A DNA stretch of 64,000 nucleotides from Luteibacter sp. UNCMF331Sha3.1 (GTDB lineage Bacteria; Pseudomonadota; Gammaproteobacteria; Xanthomonadales; Rhodanobacteraceae). Under the pieces are notes generated by a model. It made no database searches. It was not told where the DNA came from and worked only from the letters and a program-made list of their open reading frames with translations. The stretch covers positions 513,170 to 577,169 of the forward strand of contig NZ_FOBU01000002.1 of the NCBI RefSeq assembly GCF_900109915.1, given 5' to 3'. Positions 18,892 through 28,319 of the stretch are shown one piece after another. Each line of letters begins with the position of its first letter. Position 1 is the stretch's first letter. The position numbers and the translations under genes are program-made.

Positions 18892-20934
18892 TCAGGGCTC
18901 GTTCGCTGCGGAGGGTGTCTCCGGGCGTGCCTCGATGCGGCGCTTCAGATCGTTCCCAAGGGTGCCGATATCGGCCGTGAGTCGTCCCCCGAAGTTCATC
19001 GTCTCGAGCGTCGCGAGTTGCCGGCCGGCTTCGTCGAGGTCGTCGCGCCGGATAAGCGCCCGGATATAGTGGATCCGGTAGGCGGGTTCATTCGGGGCGG
19101 CCGCGACGGCCGCCGCGGCCATCCGGAATGCGACGCCGTCGTCCCGCAGGATCGATCCGGCGAACATGCCATAGGCGGCGCTCAGGCGGGCACTCGGGCT
19201 GGGTTTCGACAGCGCGACCTTGAACGTCTTGTCGAGGTCGTCGGTGTCGAAGTGGCAAAGGGCCTGTTCCACGCAAGAGGCGAGCGAAATGAGCGCGCTG
19301 TCGTCCTGCACGGAAACAGGTTGTCGCGAAAGCTTTCCCTGCATGCTGGCCCACCACGAGGGCTGCACCGGGAGATTCATCCGTCCGTACATGTAGATCA
19401 GCGCCTGCTCCGCGAGAACGGACGAACCCGGCAGGGCCGCGGCGCCTTCGAGCGCAATGCGTGCCTTCGGAACGAAGGGCGACTGCACGTCGTAGCGGGA
19501 TGCGATGATGTAGGCGCGGCCGAGTTCATACTGCGCGCGAGGCGACTCGGGCCCCCGGATGGCGAGCTCTTCGGCGAGCGATAGGGGGCTTCCCCATGCA
19601 AGTGCGGTCCTTGCGGTAAGCACTGCCGACCAGCCCAGCAAGCAGAGTCCGATCACGGCGGGCGCCATGCATAACGCGCGATGATCACGCGCTTTCGCTG
19701 CGAGCAGCGACGACGCGTAACGCAAGCCGTCGAGCACGGCGAGCACGATGCCAAGGCTTGCGAAGTAGTTCCGGTGCTCGTAAATCAGTTCGAGCGGCAA
19801 CACGGTGCCGGTCAACGTGTGACAGGCGAAGAACCAGCTGCCACCCAGGGTCACGAGGGGTGCCTTTCTCCGGACGATCCAGAGCAACCAGCCGATGCCG
19901 AGCAGTGCGACGAAGCTGGCCAGCGTCGAGTAGGGCGAGAGCCAGCCGGTGCTCTGGATGAAGGCATCGTGGTAGAAGCTGAGCGAATCCCGCATCGGCA
20001 CGATGGTCCACGCGATGTAGTCGAGCACGACCCGGGATTCACTGAGCAGTCTCGTCCGCAACGTGAAGTCGCGCGTTGCCCACGTGCCGTCATCGAGCAC
20101 GCTGGGCACGATCCATACGGCGCCTGCCAGCATGGGTATGACGAGGATGACGATGTAAAGCGCGTACAGGGACTTGCGTGCCTGCGGCCGGTCGGTCGCG
20201 AAGCGGAAAACGATCGCCTCGACGCAGAGCGCATAAAGCGGCAGCAGGACCGCGGTTTCCTTCGCCAGCAGGCCGCCGCCCGTGCAGATCAGGAGCCACA
20301 GCGCACAAAGGGCCGCATCGCGCGGTCCGAAAAGTGAGCGAGTACGAAGCCTCACGTACCCGATCAGCCCTGCGAGCACGAACAGGTTGGCCAGGCTTTC
20401 CATGCGCTGCACGACGTACAGAACGGCCGTCAGATTGATCGGAGCGACCAGCCAGGCGAGCGCGGCCGCGAAGGCCAGAACATCGCGAAGCATCGAACTG
20501 TCGCCCGAATGGACACGGCGCATCAGCAGGCGGCAGAGGAAGAACACTAGCCACCCGTTGAGGAGGTGCAGCAAGATGTTCGTGGCTTTCATGGCCGAGG
20601 CGTCGAGACCTGAGGCGAGAACGTTCGTCGCGAAACTCAGGGACGCCAGGGGACGCTTCAGTTCGCTGGATGGCGACGACAGGGCGGCGGCGGTGAGCTC
20701 GGAGAACGATGCATGCTTCGGTTGCACGAGCGCGTTGTCGACGATGTTCGGATAATCGTCGAAAATGAAGCCGCCACCCAGGCCAGGCGCGAAGAGAATC
20801 CATACGACAAGCGTCGTCAGGACCAGAGCGGCGAAGGCGGGGATGGGGCGGCGGTGGAAAAAGTGTCCCTGCGCGCGGCTATCCGAAGTGTTCGCCTGCC
20901 CCGGAAAGGACGGCGGTGTGTCGCTGGAATTCAA
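18892..20934 (-). CDS. GT-C (TMTC/DUF1736-like) membrane protein with TPR-like tail, copy 1
   Basis: 680 residues. About eleven to thirteen hydrophobic segments fill the first 440 residues. The first periplasmic loop has the acidic motif FDDYPN (Asp59-Asp60), the usual catalytic place in GT-C glycosyltransferases that use polyprenyl-phosphate sugars. Further shared motifs are [33 protein letters not shown] and YEHRNYFAS. The soluble C-terminal third (about 470-670) looks like TPR helices. It has a TTG start at 20934, since a stop codon lies just upstream and no better start exists. It lies 130 bp downstream of a pilin gene on the same strand. I infer a pilin O-glycosyltransferase; the family match is to TMTC-type proteins and function is unproven. 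Confidence 0.75.
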   Translation of the reverse strand: MNSSDTPPSFPGQANTSDSRAQGHFFHRRPIPAFAALVLTTLVVWILFAPGLGGGFIFDDYPNIVDNALVQPKHASFSELTAAALSSPSSELKRPLASLSFATNVLASGLDASAMKATNILLHLLNGWLVFFLCRLLMRRVHSGDSSMLRDVLAFAAALAWLVAPINLTAVLYVVQRMESLANLFVLAGLIGYVRLRTRSLFGPRDAALCALWLLICTGGGLLAKETAVLLPLYALCVEAIVFRFATDRPQARKSLYALYIVILVIPMLAGAVWIVPSVLDDGTWATRDFTLRTRLLSESRVVLDYIAWTIVPMRDSLSFYHDAFIQSTGWLSPYSTLASFVALLGIGWLLWIVRRKAPLVTLGGSWFFACHTLTGTVLPLELIYEHRNYFASLGIVLAVLDGLRYASSLLAAKARDHRALCMAPAVIGLCLLGWSAVLTARTALAWGSPLSLAEELAIRGPESPRAQYELGRAYIIASRYDVQSPFVPKARIALEGAAALPGSSVLAEQALIYMYGRMNLPVQPSWWASMQGKLSRQPVSVQDDSALISLASCVEQALCHFDTDDLDKTFKVALSKPSPSARLSAAYGMFAGSILRDDGVAFRMAAAAVAAAPNEPAYRIHYIRALIRRDDLDEAGRQLATLETMNFGGRLTADIGTLGNDLKRRIEARPETPSAANEP

Positions 20935-21064
20935 GAGGGCCTCGGGCGCGGGTTGCCGGCCCGAATGCTAGCATCAATGCCTTAGGGCAACGGATTCCGC
21001 CCATTCCGGGTCCGCTCTGGCGAGCGCGCAGCACAGAATGCCGCGCGAAGGCCGGTTTCTTGCG

Positions 21065-21502
21065 TCACTTCCTGCACACTGCCGGAACGTACGCCGGGTT
21101 GATGCCACCTGTGCCGATCGAGCAATCCCACTGGAAGACCTGCACATCGGAGCGGGTCGTCGGGATCAGTTTCAGGGTCTTGCCGTTCACTCCAGCTGCG
21201 ATATTCCGGTACGTGATCGAAATGACACCCGTGCCCGTCGCATCGATGGCGACTTGGGTGACGTAGGTGCTGGAGGCCGTCACGTAGCCGGCCTCGGGAT
21301 TTCCCTTTGGATAGACGCCCTTGGCCTGGAGCGATTCGGTCACGGCGAGCTTCGCGGCGTCAGCCATCACGATCCCCTCCGACACCTTGGCCCGGATGAT
21401 GAAGTTCTGATATTGGGGGATGGCAATGGCCGCGAGGATCGCGATGATCGCAACGACGATCATCAATTCAATAAGCGTGAAGCCCTGCTGGCGGTCGTTC
21501 AT
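21065..21502 (-). CDS. type IV major-type pilin, copy 1
   Basis: 145 residues. The leader MNDRQQG is cut by PilD before Phe8, giving [20 protein letters not shown] with the required Glu at mature position 5. The hydrophobic helix is followed by a variable globular domain closed by two cysteines (Cys127 and Cys143) that form the C-terminal D-loop. The start is fixed by the leader; a longer in-frame extension upstream is not coding. A sigma-54-type promoter lies about 60 bp upstream. The GT-C copy 1 gene follows on the same strand. It is a paralogue of the pilin at 23626: the N-terminal 40 residues are nearly identical, the rest diverged. Confidence 0.94.
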   Translation of the reverse strand: MNDRQQGFTLIELMIVVAIIAILAAIAIPQYQNFIIRAKVSEGIVMADAAKLAVTESLQAKGVYPKGNPEAGYVTASSTYVTQVAIDATGTGVISITYRNIAAGVNGKTLKLIPTTRSDVQVFQWDCSIGTGGINPAYVPAVCRK

Positions 21503-21561
21503 AGGTGCCTTGAAGGGTGGTGGGCCGGCGGGCCAGGATGGGGATGGACGTCCGGATGAAA

Positions 21562-21577
21562 TGCAGTTTGCATGCCA
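21562..21577 (-). promoter_or_regulatory. sigma-54-type promoter of pilin copy 1
   Basis: On the minus strand the sequence TGGCATGCAAACTGCA has the invariant GG-N10-GC spacing and matches the RpoN consensus TGGCACG-N4-TTGCA at all but two positions. The -12 GC lies about 60 bp upstream of the pilin ATG. In pseudomonads and xanthomonads pilA is driven by RpoN with PilR, so the context supports it. Confidence 0.68.
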
Positions 21578-21609
21578 CGGCTTTGTGACCTGTGTCACCC
21601 TTCCGATGA

Positions 21610-23553
21610 TCATTTCGACGGGGCAGGCCGGCCAATGCTTCCGTCCGCCAGTGCCTTTGTGAACAACGCGATGGCCTGCGTCAGATCGGCATTGCCGGGA
21701 TCCTGTCGCCGCCTCAGCATCGCCAGTATCTCTTGGCATGCATCGCGCCGCCCCAGCGTCGCGTTGAGCTGGAAGAGAACCACGGCGACACCGTTGCTGT
21801 AGTCGCTGTCGATCCATGCCTTACGTGCATCGCGTTCCGCCTGTTCGAGATTTCCCGATGCGGCCTCCATGCGCGCGAGGTTATACCGCGAGCGCCAGAC
21901 GACCTGCGAACCGGCATGCATGCCGTCATGATCGATCCAGCGGCGGCCCGCATTGGCCAGGCGCCGCGTGTCGACGCCGCCGTCTTCCGCCAGCTCCGTC
22001 AGGCGCTCCCAATAGCGCATCGCGTTGAGCGTGATCGGATAACCTGTGCGGTGCTCGAACTCAGTGTAGAGATCGGGAGGTATGGCGAGATTCGCGCTGC
22101 GATAGGCGATCAGCCGCCAGAGCGTAGCGGTCATCTTTTCGTTTTCCGGCCCGTGAGTTTCGGAAAGCGCGATATGTTCGAGGGCCGACTGCGTATTTCC
22201 AAGACCGATGTCGCGCGCCGCCAGTGTGGACTGCAGACGAGGCGAGTCGGGGTTGTACGATTCCTGCATCGCGAATAATGTGTCCGCATTCCCCCACGCG
22301 CCTGCCTGTATCCAGGTTGCCACGGCGTAGATAACAAGGAGAGAGGGTGCGCCGAGCATGACGGCCTGCCTGAACCCGGCCGTGGGGGTTCGATGTCGCG
22401 CCCACAGTTCACGGGCTGCTCCCGTGATCGCAATGAGTATCCCGAGATCGGGCAGGTAATTCCGATGCTCGAAATAGATCTCGAGGGGTACGACGGTCGA
22501 TTCCAGCAGATGGCCGATCAAAAAGAAGCCGATGCCCAGGGCGATCAGTGGAGACCGTTTGCGCAAGGCGATCGCCAGCCCGATCGCCGCGAGCCAGCCT
22601 GCAATGGCTGCGGCGGTGGTCCATGGCGAAAACAGCCCGGTCGAGAGGCGATACGTGTCATGAAACAATCCCATGTCGTCGCCGACAGGCAGCAGCATGG
22701 TCTTGACGTATGACCACAGCACGCGGGGCTCCGTCAGGATCCGCTCGGTCAGCGTGAAGGGGCGGATCTGGTAGCCGGACGTCAGGATAGCTGGATGCGT
22801 CGCCAACCAGGCCGTGGCAAGGATGCCCGGCATGGCAACCGTAAGGAAGAAGAACCAAGTGACCGGCCGCGGGCGCGGGCTAGCCGGCGTACTCGGAAAG
22901 CAAAGCAACTCGGTGAGCAGTGCGAGTGGAATTGCCAGCACGGCGTTTTCCTTCGCGAAGGCGCCGACACCCACAATCAGGGGGAAAACGGTCCAGAGTA
23001 TCAGCACGAATCTGCCACTCGCGCCGCGCTCCAGTCGCTGCCGGATCGCGACATAAACTGTCAAAGCCAGGATCGTGAAGAGCGCGCCGAGCTGCGCCAT
23101 GCGCTGCACGATGTATAGGACCGTGCTGACGTGGAGCGGAATGAAGAGCCACCATGCAACGACGAAGAGGGCGCATGCCGAAGCGACCTCTCGTGTCGCC
23201 TCCATCCGCCGGAAGATCTGCCGGCAGAAAACGTAGCTTAGCGCACCGCAGATGATGTGGATGAGCAGGTTGGTGGTCTTGAATGTGGCAGGGTCCATTG
23301 CACCGCTGCGGGCCGCGTCTGCGAGGAACGACAGCATGGATACCGAACGGCCCAGTGGGCCCGAACGATTGTCGATAGCGGAGCGCCAGTTGAGACGGCC
23401 CTCGACCCAGCGCTGGATCGTATCCAGATTGGGAATGTCATCGATGAGAAACGGCCCATGCAAGCCGCCCCTGTAAATGACGACAGTCAGCGCGGCCGCG
23501 GCAAGGAATGCGACGACGCGTGCGCTGCGATTCCGCTCGAGCAATTCGATCAT
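21610..23553 (-). CDS. GT-C (TMTC/DUF1736-like) membrane protein with TPR-like tail, copy 2
   Basis: 647 residues, a diverged paralogue of the protein at 18892. The order of landmarks is the same: acidic loop LIDDIPN (Asp38-Asp39), [49 protein letters not shown] ([14 protein letters not shown] in copy 1) and FEHRNYLPD. About ten to twelve hydrophobic segments come first, then a TPR-like soluble tail (about 420-640). The ATG at 23553 has only a weak ribosome site. It lies between the two pilin genes, directly after the terminator of pilin copy 2, so it is probably expressed by read-through. Inferred role: sugar transfer to the pilin; substrate unknown. Confidence 0.75.
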   Translation of the reverse strand: MIELLERNRSARVVAFLAAAALTVVIYRGGLHGPFLIDDIPNLDTIQRWVEGRLNWRSAIDNRSGPLGRSVSMLSFLADAARSGAMDPATFKTTNLLIHIICGALSYVFCRQIFRRMEATREVASACALFVVAWWLFIPLHVSTVLYIVQRMAQLGALFTILALTVYVAIRQRLERGASGRFVLILWTVFPLIVGVGAFAKENAVLAIPLALLTELLCFPSTPASPRPRPVTWFFFLTVAMPGILATAWLATHPAILTSGYQIRPFTLTERILTEPRVLWSYVKTMLLPVGDDMGLFHDTYRLSTGLFSPWTTAAAIAGWLAAIGLAIALRKRSPLIALGIGFFLIGHLLESTVVPLEIYFEHRNYLPDLGILIAITGAARELWARHRTPTAGFRQAVMLGAPSLLVIYAVATWIQAGAWGNADTLFAMQESYNPDSPRLQSTLAARDIGLGNTQSALEHIALSETHGPENEKMTATLWRLIAYRSANLAIPPDLYTEFEHRTGYPITLNAMRYWERLTELAEDGGVDTRRLANAGRRWIDHDGMHAGSQVVWRSRYNLARMEAASGNLEQAERDARKAWIDSDYSNGVAVVLFQLNATLGRRDACQEILAMLRRRQDPGNADLTQAIALFTKALADGSIGRPAPSK

Positions 23554-23570
23554 TCGACCGGCCTATGATT

Positions 23571-23603
23571 GGAAAAAGAAAGAGCCCCGCAATGCGGGGC
23601 TCT
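23571..23603 (-). terminator. intrinsic terminator after pilin copy 2
   Basis: On the minus strand, perfect 10-bp arms (AGAGCCCCGC / GCGGGGCTCT) around a 3-nt loop are followed by TTCTTTTTCC. It lies 22 bp past the pilin stop and 17 bp before the GT-C copy 2 start. It would keep pilin transcripts abundant and let only a fraction reach the GT-C gene. Confidence 0.85.
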
Positions 23604-23625
23604 TCATGTCACGACAACGACGCGA

Positions 23626-24042
23626 TTAGCGGCAGTTGGAGGGCAGGAACTGCGGCGAGACCGAGCCCGTGCACTTCCAAGTGATGACGCCGGTGGTGGT
23701 GGTCGGGGTGAGGACGACGTTCTTGGTGTCGACGCCCGAGCCGATATTGCGGTACTTCACAGTGACGATACCGTTGCTCGTACCCAGCGTGATGGACTCA
23801 ACATAGGTCGTCGCGGTGGCGGTATAACCGGCAGCAGTGGCATCTGCCGGCATCTTGCCGGAAGACTGGAACGTCTCAGCAACAGCGAGCTTGGCGCCAT
23901 CGGCGAGCACGAAGCCTTCCGACACCTTGGCGCGCTTCACGTAGTTCTGGTACTGCGGGATGGCGATGGCGGCCAGGATGGCGATGATCGCGACGACGAT
24001 CATCAGTTCGATGAGCGTAAAGCCCTTCTGCATGGTCTTCAT
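23626..24042 (-). CDS. pilA: type IV major-type pilin, copy 2
   Basis: 138 residues. The leader MKTMQKG is followed by [20 protein letters not shown] with Glu5 of the mature protein. A Thr-rich stretch (LTPTTTTG, 111-118) lies just before the disulfide loop bounded by Cys124 and Cys137 and is an attractive O-glycosylation site. The ATG at 24042 follows a GAGGAA ribosome site; Met4 is a possible alternative. It has both a sigma-54-type promoter and a strong terminator, the usual arrangement for an abundant major pilin. The symbol pilA is by analogy; the 21065 pilin could equally hold the major role. Confidence 0.95.
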   Translation of the reverse strand: MKTMQKGFTLIELMIVVAIIAILAAIAIPQYQNYVKRAKVSEGFVLADGAKLAVAETFQSSGKMPADATAAGYTATATTYVESITLGTSNGIVTVKYRNIGSGVDTKNVVLTPTTTTGVITWKCTGSVSPQFLPSNCR

Positions 24043-24470
24043 GGAACAGTTCCTCGAATGGTTAGCTAACCGTTGGTGTATGACGCCCCCTGAGCCCTGG
24101 CACCGGGCCTCCTAGGCTGGCCCGGCTCCCCCCTCGTCATTGCCGAGGAAACGATCAGGAAGCTCACTACGGATCGAAGCACGTTATGTGCCATGCGCCG
24201 TGGTGGCTCGCCCTGTTAAGCAGGCGGGGCTGATTTTGCATACCTGTGGCGGATAGACAATACATGTCGTCCCCGTATTGCAGATCGCGTCACGATAGGG
24301 ATGCCGCGTGTGACCTTCAGCGTCACTATGTGACGAGAATGGGCATGCCTTTTCGTGTCAATTCAAGGCGATGCGCGGCACGAGCGCGCGCTGTCGGTCG
24401 GCCGCCCGGCTTGCACACCCGCCCCACGCCCCGTACCGTGCCCGCCAGATCACCCAAGGGAGCTCCACCG
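24043..24470. other. 428-bp intergenic region between pilin copy 2 and the S9 peptidase
   Basis: Divergent spacer carrying the pilin leader region and RpoN site at 24179-24193 on one side, and the S9 peptidase upstream region on the other. The stretch 24150-24360 is visibly less GC-rich than the surrounding genes, as expected for promoters. Short in-frame extensions into it from the peptidase look non-coding. I see no RNA gene and no clear sigma-70 boxes. Confidence 0.6.
24179..24193 (-). promoter_or_regulatory. sigma-54-type promoter of pilin copy 2
   Basis: On the minus strand TGGCACATAACGTGC has a perfect -24 element, the invariant GG-N10-GC spacing and a -12 element differing at one base (GTGC for TTGC). 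It is about 137 bp upstream of the pilin ATG, which leaves room for a long leader. RpoN/PilR control is expected from pilA in related bacteria. Confidence 0.7.
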
Positions 24471-26561
24471 ATGAAACCCCTCTTCGCCGCGTTGGCCCTC
24501 GCGCTCGCGTCCGGCCCCGCGCTGGCCGCCGATGCCGACAGCGCCTCGTCGCATCCGTTCTCCATCCGCGATCTGGTCATGATGGACCGCGTGGGCGATC
24601 CGCAGCTGTCGCCCGATGGCCGTTACGCGCTGTTCTCGGTGCGTGCCACGGATTACACGGCGAACAAGGGCGTCACGTCGCTCTACGTGCTGGATCTCAA
24701 CAAGCCGCCTCAGCCGGTCAAGGTGGTCGACAAGGGTTCGTCCGCGCGCTGGGCGCCGGATGGTAAGTCCATCTACTACACGGCACCGAAGGACGGCACC
24801 GCGCAGGTCTGGCATCGCGCGTTCGATGCCGATGCGAGCGGCAAGGGCCTTTCCCTCACGGTGCGCACGGGCGAGGCGGTGACCGACGGCCCGCTCGACG
24901 TCAATGCGTTCAAGCTGTCGCCGGATGGTTCGAAGCTGTTGCTGAGCTACGACGTCTTCACCGACTGCGCCGACCTGGCGTGCACCAAGGAGCGTCTCGA
25001 CGGGCGCGAAAAGGACAAGGCGTCTGGCGTCGTGTACGACAAGCTCTTCGTGCGCCACTGGGACACGTGGTCCGACGGCCGTCGCTCGCAGCTCTACATC
25101 GCCGATGCCGGCAGCGCGTCGCAGCCCGTGCTGCTGAGCCGTGGTATCGACGGCGACGTGCCGAGCAAGCCGTTCGGCGGCGACGACGAGTTCTCGTTCT
25201 CGCCCGATGGCCAGACCGTGTTCTTCGATGCCCGCATCGCCGGCAAGACGGAGCCCTGGTCGACCAACTTCGACATCTTCAGCGTGCCGGCCGACGGCTC
25301 GGCCACGCCGAAGAACCTCACCGCCGCCAATCCCGCATGGGATGCGAACCCGCTCGTGTCGCCCGACGGCAAGACGCTGTTCTACACCGCCATGAAGGAG
25401 CCGGGTTCGGAAGCCGATCGTTTCGGCATCATGGCGATGGATCTCGCCAGCGGTGCCACCCGCGAGATCGATCCGTCGTGGGATCGCTCGGCGGGCGCGC
25501 TGCAGGTGTCGGCCGATGGCAAGACGCTCTACACGACCACCGACGACAACGGCCAGCATCCGCTCTTCGCCATCGATGTGGCCACGGGCAAGGCGACGAT
25601 GCTGGTGACCGACGGTTCCGTTGGCGCCTTCTCGGCAGGCGCGTCGAAGTTCCTGCTCACGCGCGACGACCTGAAGCGCCCGGCCGATCTCTACACGGCG
25701 GACCTCAAGGGCAAGGGCCTGAAGCAGATCACGCACTACAACGCGAAGCGCCTCAAGGGCGCGCAGATGGGCGACTTCGAGTTCTTCACCTTCAAGGGCT
25801 GGAACAACGAGACGGTGCAGGGCTACGTCGTGAAGCCGGTCGGGTTCAAGCGCGGCAAGACCTATCCGGTCGCCTTCATCATCCACGGCGGCCCGCAGGG
25901 CGCGATGACGAACAGCTGGAGCTACCGCTGGAACGCGCAGACCTACGCGGGCCAGGGCTTCGCGGTCGTCACGGTCAACTTCCACGGTTCCACCGGCTAC
26001 GGCCAGGCGTTCACCGATTCCATCTCGGGCGACTGGGGCGGCAAACCGCTCGACGACCTGAAGGCGGGCTGGAGCAGCGCGCTGTCGAAGTACGCGTTCC
26101 TCGACGGTGACCGCGCCTGCGCGCTCGGCGCGAGCTACGGTGGCTTCATGGTGTACTGGATGGCGGGCAACTGGAACCAGCCGTGGAAGTGCTTCGTCGA
26201 CCACGACGGTGTCTTCGACGCGCGCGCCATGTACTACGAAACCGAAGAGCTCTGGTTCGAAGAGAAGGAAAACGGCGGCACGCAGTACGACCACCCGGAA
26301 AATTACGAGCGGTTCAATCCGGTCAACCACGTCAAGGACTGGCGCGTGCCGATGCTCGTCATCCATGGTGGCAAGGACTTCCGCATCCCGGATACGCAGG
26401 GCCTCGGTGCGTTCACGGCGCTGCAGCGTCGCGACATCCCGAGCCAGTTCCTGCACTTCCCGGACGAAAACCACTGGGTGCTGAAGCCGCAGAACAGCGT
26501 GCAATGGCACGAAACGGTAAACGCCTGGCTGAAGGAATGGACGGCGCCGAAGGCTAAGTAA
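24471..26561 (+). CDS. secreted S9-family (prolyl oligopeptidase-like) peptidase
   Basis: 696 residues from the ATG at 24471, preceded by an AAGGGAGC ribosome site. The signal peptide (MKPLFAALALALASGPALAA) places it in the periplasm or outside. A beta-propeller of WD40-like SPDGR/SPDGK repeats (about 45-400) caps a C-terminal alpha/beta hydrolase domain. The catalytic Ser555 sits in GASYGGF, Asp636 in GGKDFRIP and His668 in DENHWV, so the triad is complete. Proteins of this type are dipeptidyl or acylaminoacyl peptidases used in peptide scavenging. It stands alone, with a hairpin 10 bp after the stop. Confidence 0.93.
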   Translation: MKPLFAALALALASGPALAADADSASSHPFSIRDLVMMDRVGDPQLSPDGRYALFSVRATDYTANKGVTSLYVLDLNKPPQPVKVVDKGSSARWAPDGKSIYYTAPKDGTAQVWHRAFDADASGKGLSLTVRTGEAVTDGPLDVNAFKLSPDGSKLLLSYDVFTDCADLACTKERLDGREKDKASGVVYDKLFVRHWDTWSDGRRSQLYIADAGSASQPVLLSRGIDGDVPSKPFGGDDEFSFSPDGQTVFFDARIAGKTEPWSTNFDIFSVPADGSATPKNLTAANPAWDANPLVSPDGKTLFYTAMKEPGSEADRFGIMAMDLASGATREIDPSWDRSAGALQVSADGKTLYTTTDDNGQHPLFAIDVATGKATMLVTDGSVGAFSAGASKFLLTRDDLKRPADLYTADLKGKGLKQITHYNAKRLKGAQMGDFEFFTFKGWNNETVQGYVVKPVGFKRGKTYPVAFIIHGGPQGAMTNSWSYRWNAQTYAGQGFAVVTVNFHGSTGYGQAFTDSISGDWGGKPLDDLKAGWSSALSKYAFLDGDRACALGASYGGFMVYWMAGNWNQPWKCFVDHDGVFDARAMYYETEELWFEEKENGGTQYDHPENYERFNPVNHVKDWRVPMLVIHGGKDFRIPDTQGLGAFTALQRRDIPSQFLHFPDENHWVLKPQNSVQWHETVNAWLKEWTAPKAK

Positions 26562-26570
26562 CAGTGAAGC

Positions 26571-26597
26571 GAAATGGCCGCCACGTGCGGCCATTTC
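26571..26597 (+). terminator. hairpin terminator after the S9 peptidase
   Basis: Perfect 11-bp arms (GAAATGGCCGC / GCGGCCATTTC) around a 5-nt loop begin 10 bp after the stop. The following bases CTTGCC are only weakly T-rich. It lies between convergent genes and could serve both strands. Confidence 0.6.
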
Positions 26598-26675
26598 CTT
26601 GCCTGGCGATGATGCAGGTATGTCTGCACGAGGCCGGTACCGGTAACGCATCGCCATCGTCGGAACAGGCCGACG

Positions 26676-28034
26676 TCATCGGCGGCGTACCGACGCGGCC
26701 AGCGCCGCCAGCGGTGGCGGAAACGGCGTGACCTCGCCCTGCACATCCGCCATGGGATGGGGTGCGTGGTTTCGGGGTCGGGCGATGCGGCAGCGTATCG
26801 GTCTGGGTAGCGTCGGGCCGATCAGCATCTGCTCTCCGGCACGGAGGGCGACGAGATCGCGGGTGGCGAGCTCCGCCTCGGGGTTGCCATGCGCTTTCGC
26901 GCACTGCGCTATCGCACCGGCGTCGCGACTGGCCTGCCGGGTGCTGTCCGGGGCGTGCAGGGCCACGAGGTCGAAGCGTCGTGCGAGGTCGTGTGCCTTG
27001 CGGTCGTAAGCGAGCAGCAGGTTCTCGAGGTTGCGCACGGTCGCGATGCAACGGATCCCCGACGCCGCCGTGAGGCTGGGCAGCGCGGGAAACAGGTCCA
27101 GCGCATGGACGGCCAGCGTCGCTCCGGCATGATCGCGGGCGGAGGCCACCCATTGCATGACGACGGCTTCGATCAGCGGCGTCGCCTGTTTTCGCCGCGC
27201 GTAAGGCACGTGCAGATAGGTGCTGCCGGTACCCGTCGCGAACGCGCGGAGGCCGCGCGTTCCGGTGTCGCATGCCTCGTGTTCGAGGAGCTCGAGCGGC
27301 TCCTTCAGACGGCGAAGCACGCGCGTCAGGGAGACATCGTCGAGCCTCGTGCAGGCAGCTAGCACGTTGGCGTACACGGAGCGCACGCCGTCCGCGGCGG
27401 CCACCGTGCACAGGCGCTCGCGGAACGTGCGCGTGTCGTCCGAATCGATGGCGAGACGCCACAGGTCGCCGGGCGCGGGTGGCGCGACGGTATTCGTGTG
27501 GCGCAGCACGTCGTCCACGGCACCGGTCAGTGCGATGAAGAGGTTTCGCACGTGCGTGGCGATGGCGCGTTCCGTCTCGCCGCGTCCGGGATACCAGAGC
27601 GCCGCGAGTTCGGTGATGCGGTCCCGCCGGAGACGCTCGGGGGTCCACGCGTAGGCGAGGGGATTCCATGGATGGTCGCCGCCGAAGGGCGACAGCCGTC
27701 GTACGGGTTCTGTGCGCCACCCCGCGGTGGACGCGTGCATCGCGCCGTCCATGTCGATGACGAGCAAGGGTCCACGGGCATCGCGCAGCAGGCCTCGCAG
27801 GACCTCGTGCGCAGCGGGGTAGTCGCCCGATGCGATGAGCAGCGAATGGTCCCTGGGTAACGCCAGGCGCCGTAGCCCGCGCCGCGAGAGCATCGGCTGG
27901 CTGGTGTCGCGCCATGCACGGTCGCGCAGATCGCGCGGTGTGCCGATACGCGAGCGAGGGGTGACGGACGGAGCGATCGCGCATGCGCCCAGGCCTCCGA
28001 GGCCTGCTCCGGGGCGCCACTTGCAGGGCTTCAT
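26676..28034 (-). CDS. degenerate VirD4/TraG-like protein, function unknown
   Basis: 452 residues from the ATG at 28034, preceded by an AGGAACA ribosome site. The order of segments recalls type IV coupling proteins: a buried strand LLVIDMDGAMHASTAGWR (compare VirD4 DPKGE), HPWNPLAYAW (residues 121-130), a dense helical middle, then DLFPALPSL followed by GIRCIATVRNLENLLLAYD. The Walker A loop is absent: LLIASGDYPAA (65-75) stands where GxxGxGKT is expected. An acidic Walker B pair is also not evident. A weak lipobox-like GLGAC ends at Cys18. No conjugation or T4SS genes are nearby. I rate VirD4 ancestry as likely but not certain; ATP hydrolysis is unlikely. Confidence 0.55.
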   Translation of the reverse strand: MKPCKWRPGAGLGGLGACAIAPSVTPRSRIGTPRDLRDRAWRDTSQPMLSRRGLRRLALPRDHSLLIASGDYPAAHEVLRGLLRDARGPLLVIDMDGAMHASTAGWRTEPVRRLSPFGGDHPWNPLAYAWTPERLRRDRITELAALWYPGRGETERAIATHVRNLFIALTGAVDDVLRHTNTVAPPAPGDLWRLAIDSDDTRTFRERLCTVAAADGVRSVYANVLAACTRLDDVSLTRVLRRLKEPLELLEHEACDTGTRGLRAFATGTGSTYLHVPYARRKQATPLIEAVVMQWVASARDHAGATLAVHALDLFPALPSLTAASGIRCIATVRNLENLLLAYDRKAHDLARRFDLVALHAPDSTRQASRDAGAIAQCAKAHGNPEAELATRDLVALRAGEQMLIGPTLPRPIRCRIARPRNHAPHPMADVQGEVTPFPPPLAALAASVRRR

Positions 28035-28177
28035 GCCTGTTCCTGTGGATGTCCAAGGGGCGGATGATGCCACTATGGGTTGGCGATGTCGTTCTGTGTC
28101 CGCTCAATCAACGAGTTGCATCGATTGCGACGCACAACATGTGATTGGCAACGATGAGGAATTTCGCGGTCTGGATG

Positions 28178-28256
28178 CTTGTGTGGGAGCGCGCTCGCGC
28201 GCGAATGGGTGCTCGCGGCAAGCACCCATTCGCGCGCGAGCGCGCTCCCACACAAG
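28178..28256. repeat. long palindrome, second REP class (REPIN-like)
   Basis: Perfect 36-bp arms around a 7-nt loop (CGCGGCA). The outer unit GTGGGAGCGCGCTCGCGCG differs from the GTGGGAGCCAGCC class seen elsewhere. The inner arm ATGGGTGCT and the loop are the same as in the element at 57649. It lies in the 285-bp gap between the VirD4-like gene and the end of corA. The rest of that gap shows no gene. Confidence 0.88.
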
Positions 28257-28319
28257 ATCGGGCAGCCGGCCAGCCCGGACGATGGGCAGGGGGTTGATCG
28301 GTTCAGGCGGTGATGCGGT

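Noticed and set aside
24450-26657. 735-codon antisense open frame opposite the S9 peptidase
   Set aside because: The plus-strand gene has signal peptide, propeller repeats and a full catalytic triad; the antisense product has none.
26676-28034. VirD4-like gene as a working conjugative coupling protein
   Set aside because: Walker A is missing and no relaxase, T4SS or transfer origin is visible nearby.
28178-28256. Palindromes considered as CRISPR repeats
   Set aside because: Single long inverted repeats at scattered sites; no spaced direct repeats and no cas genes.
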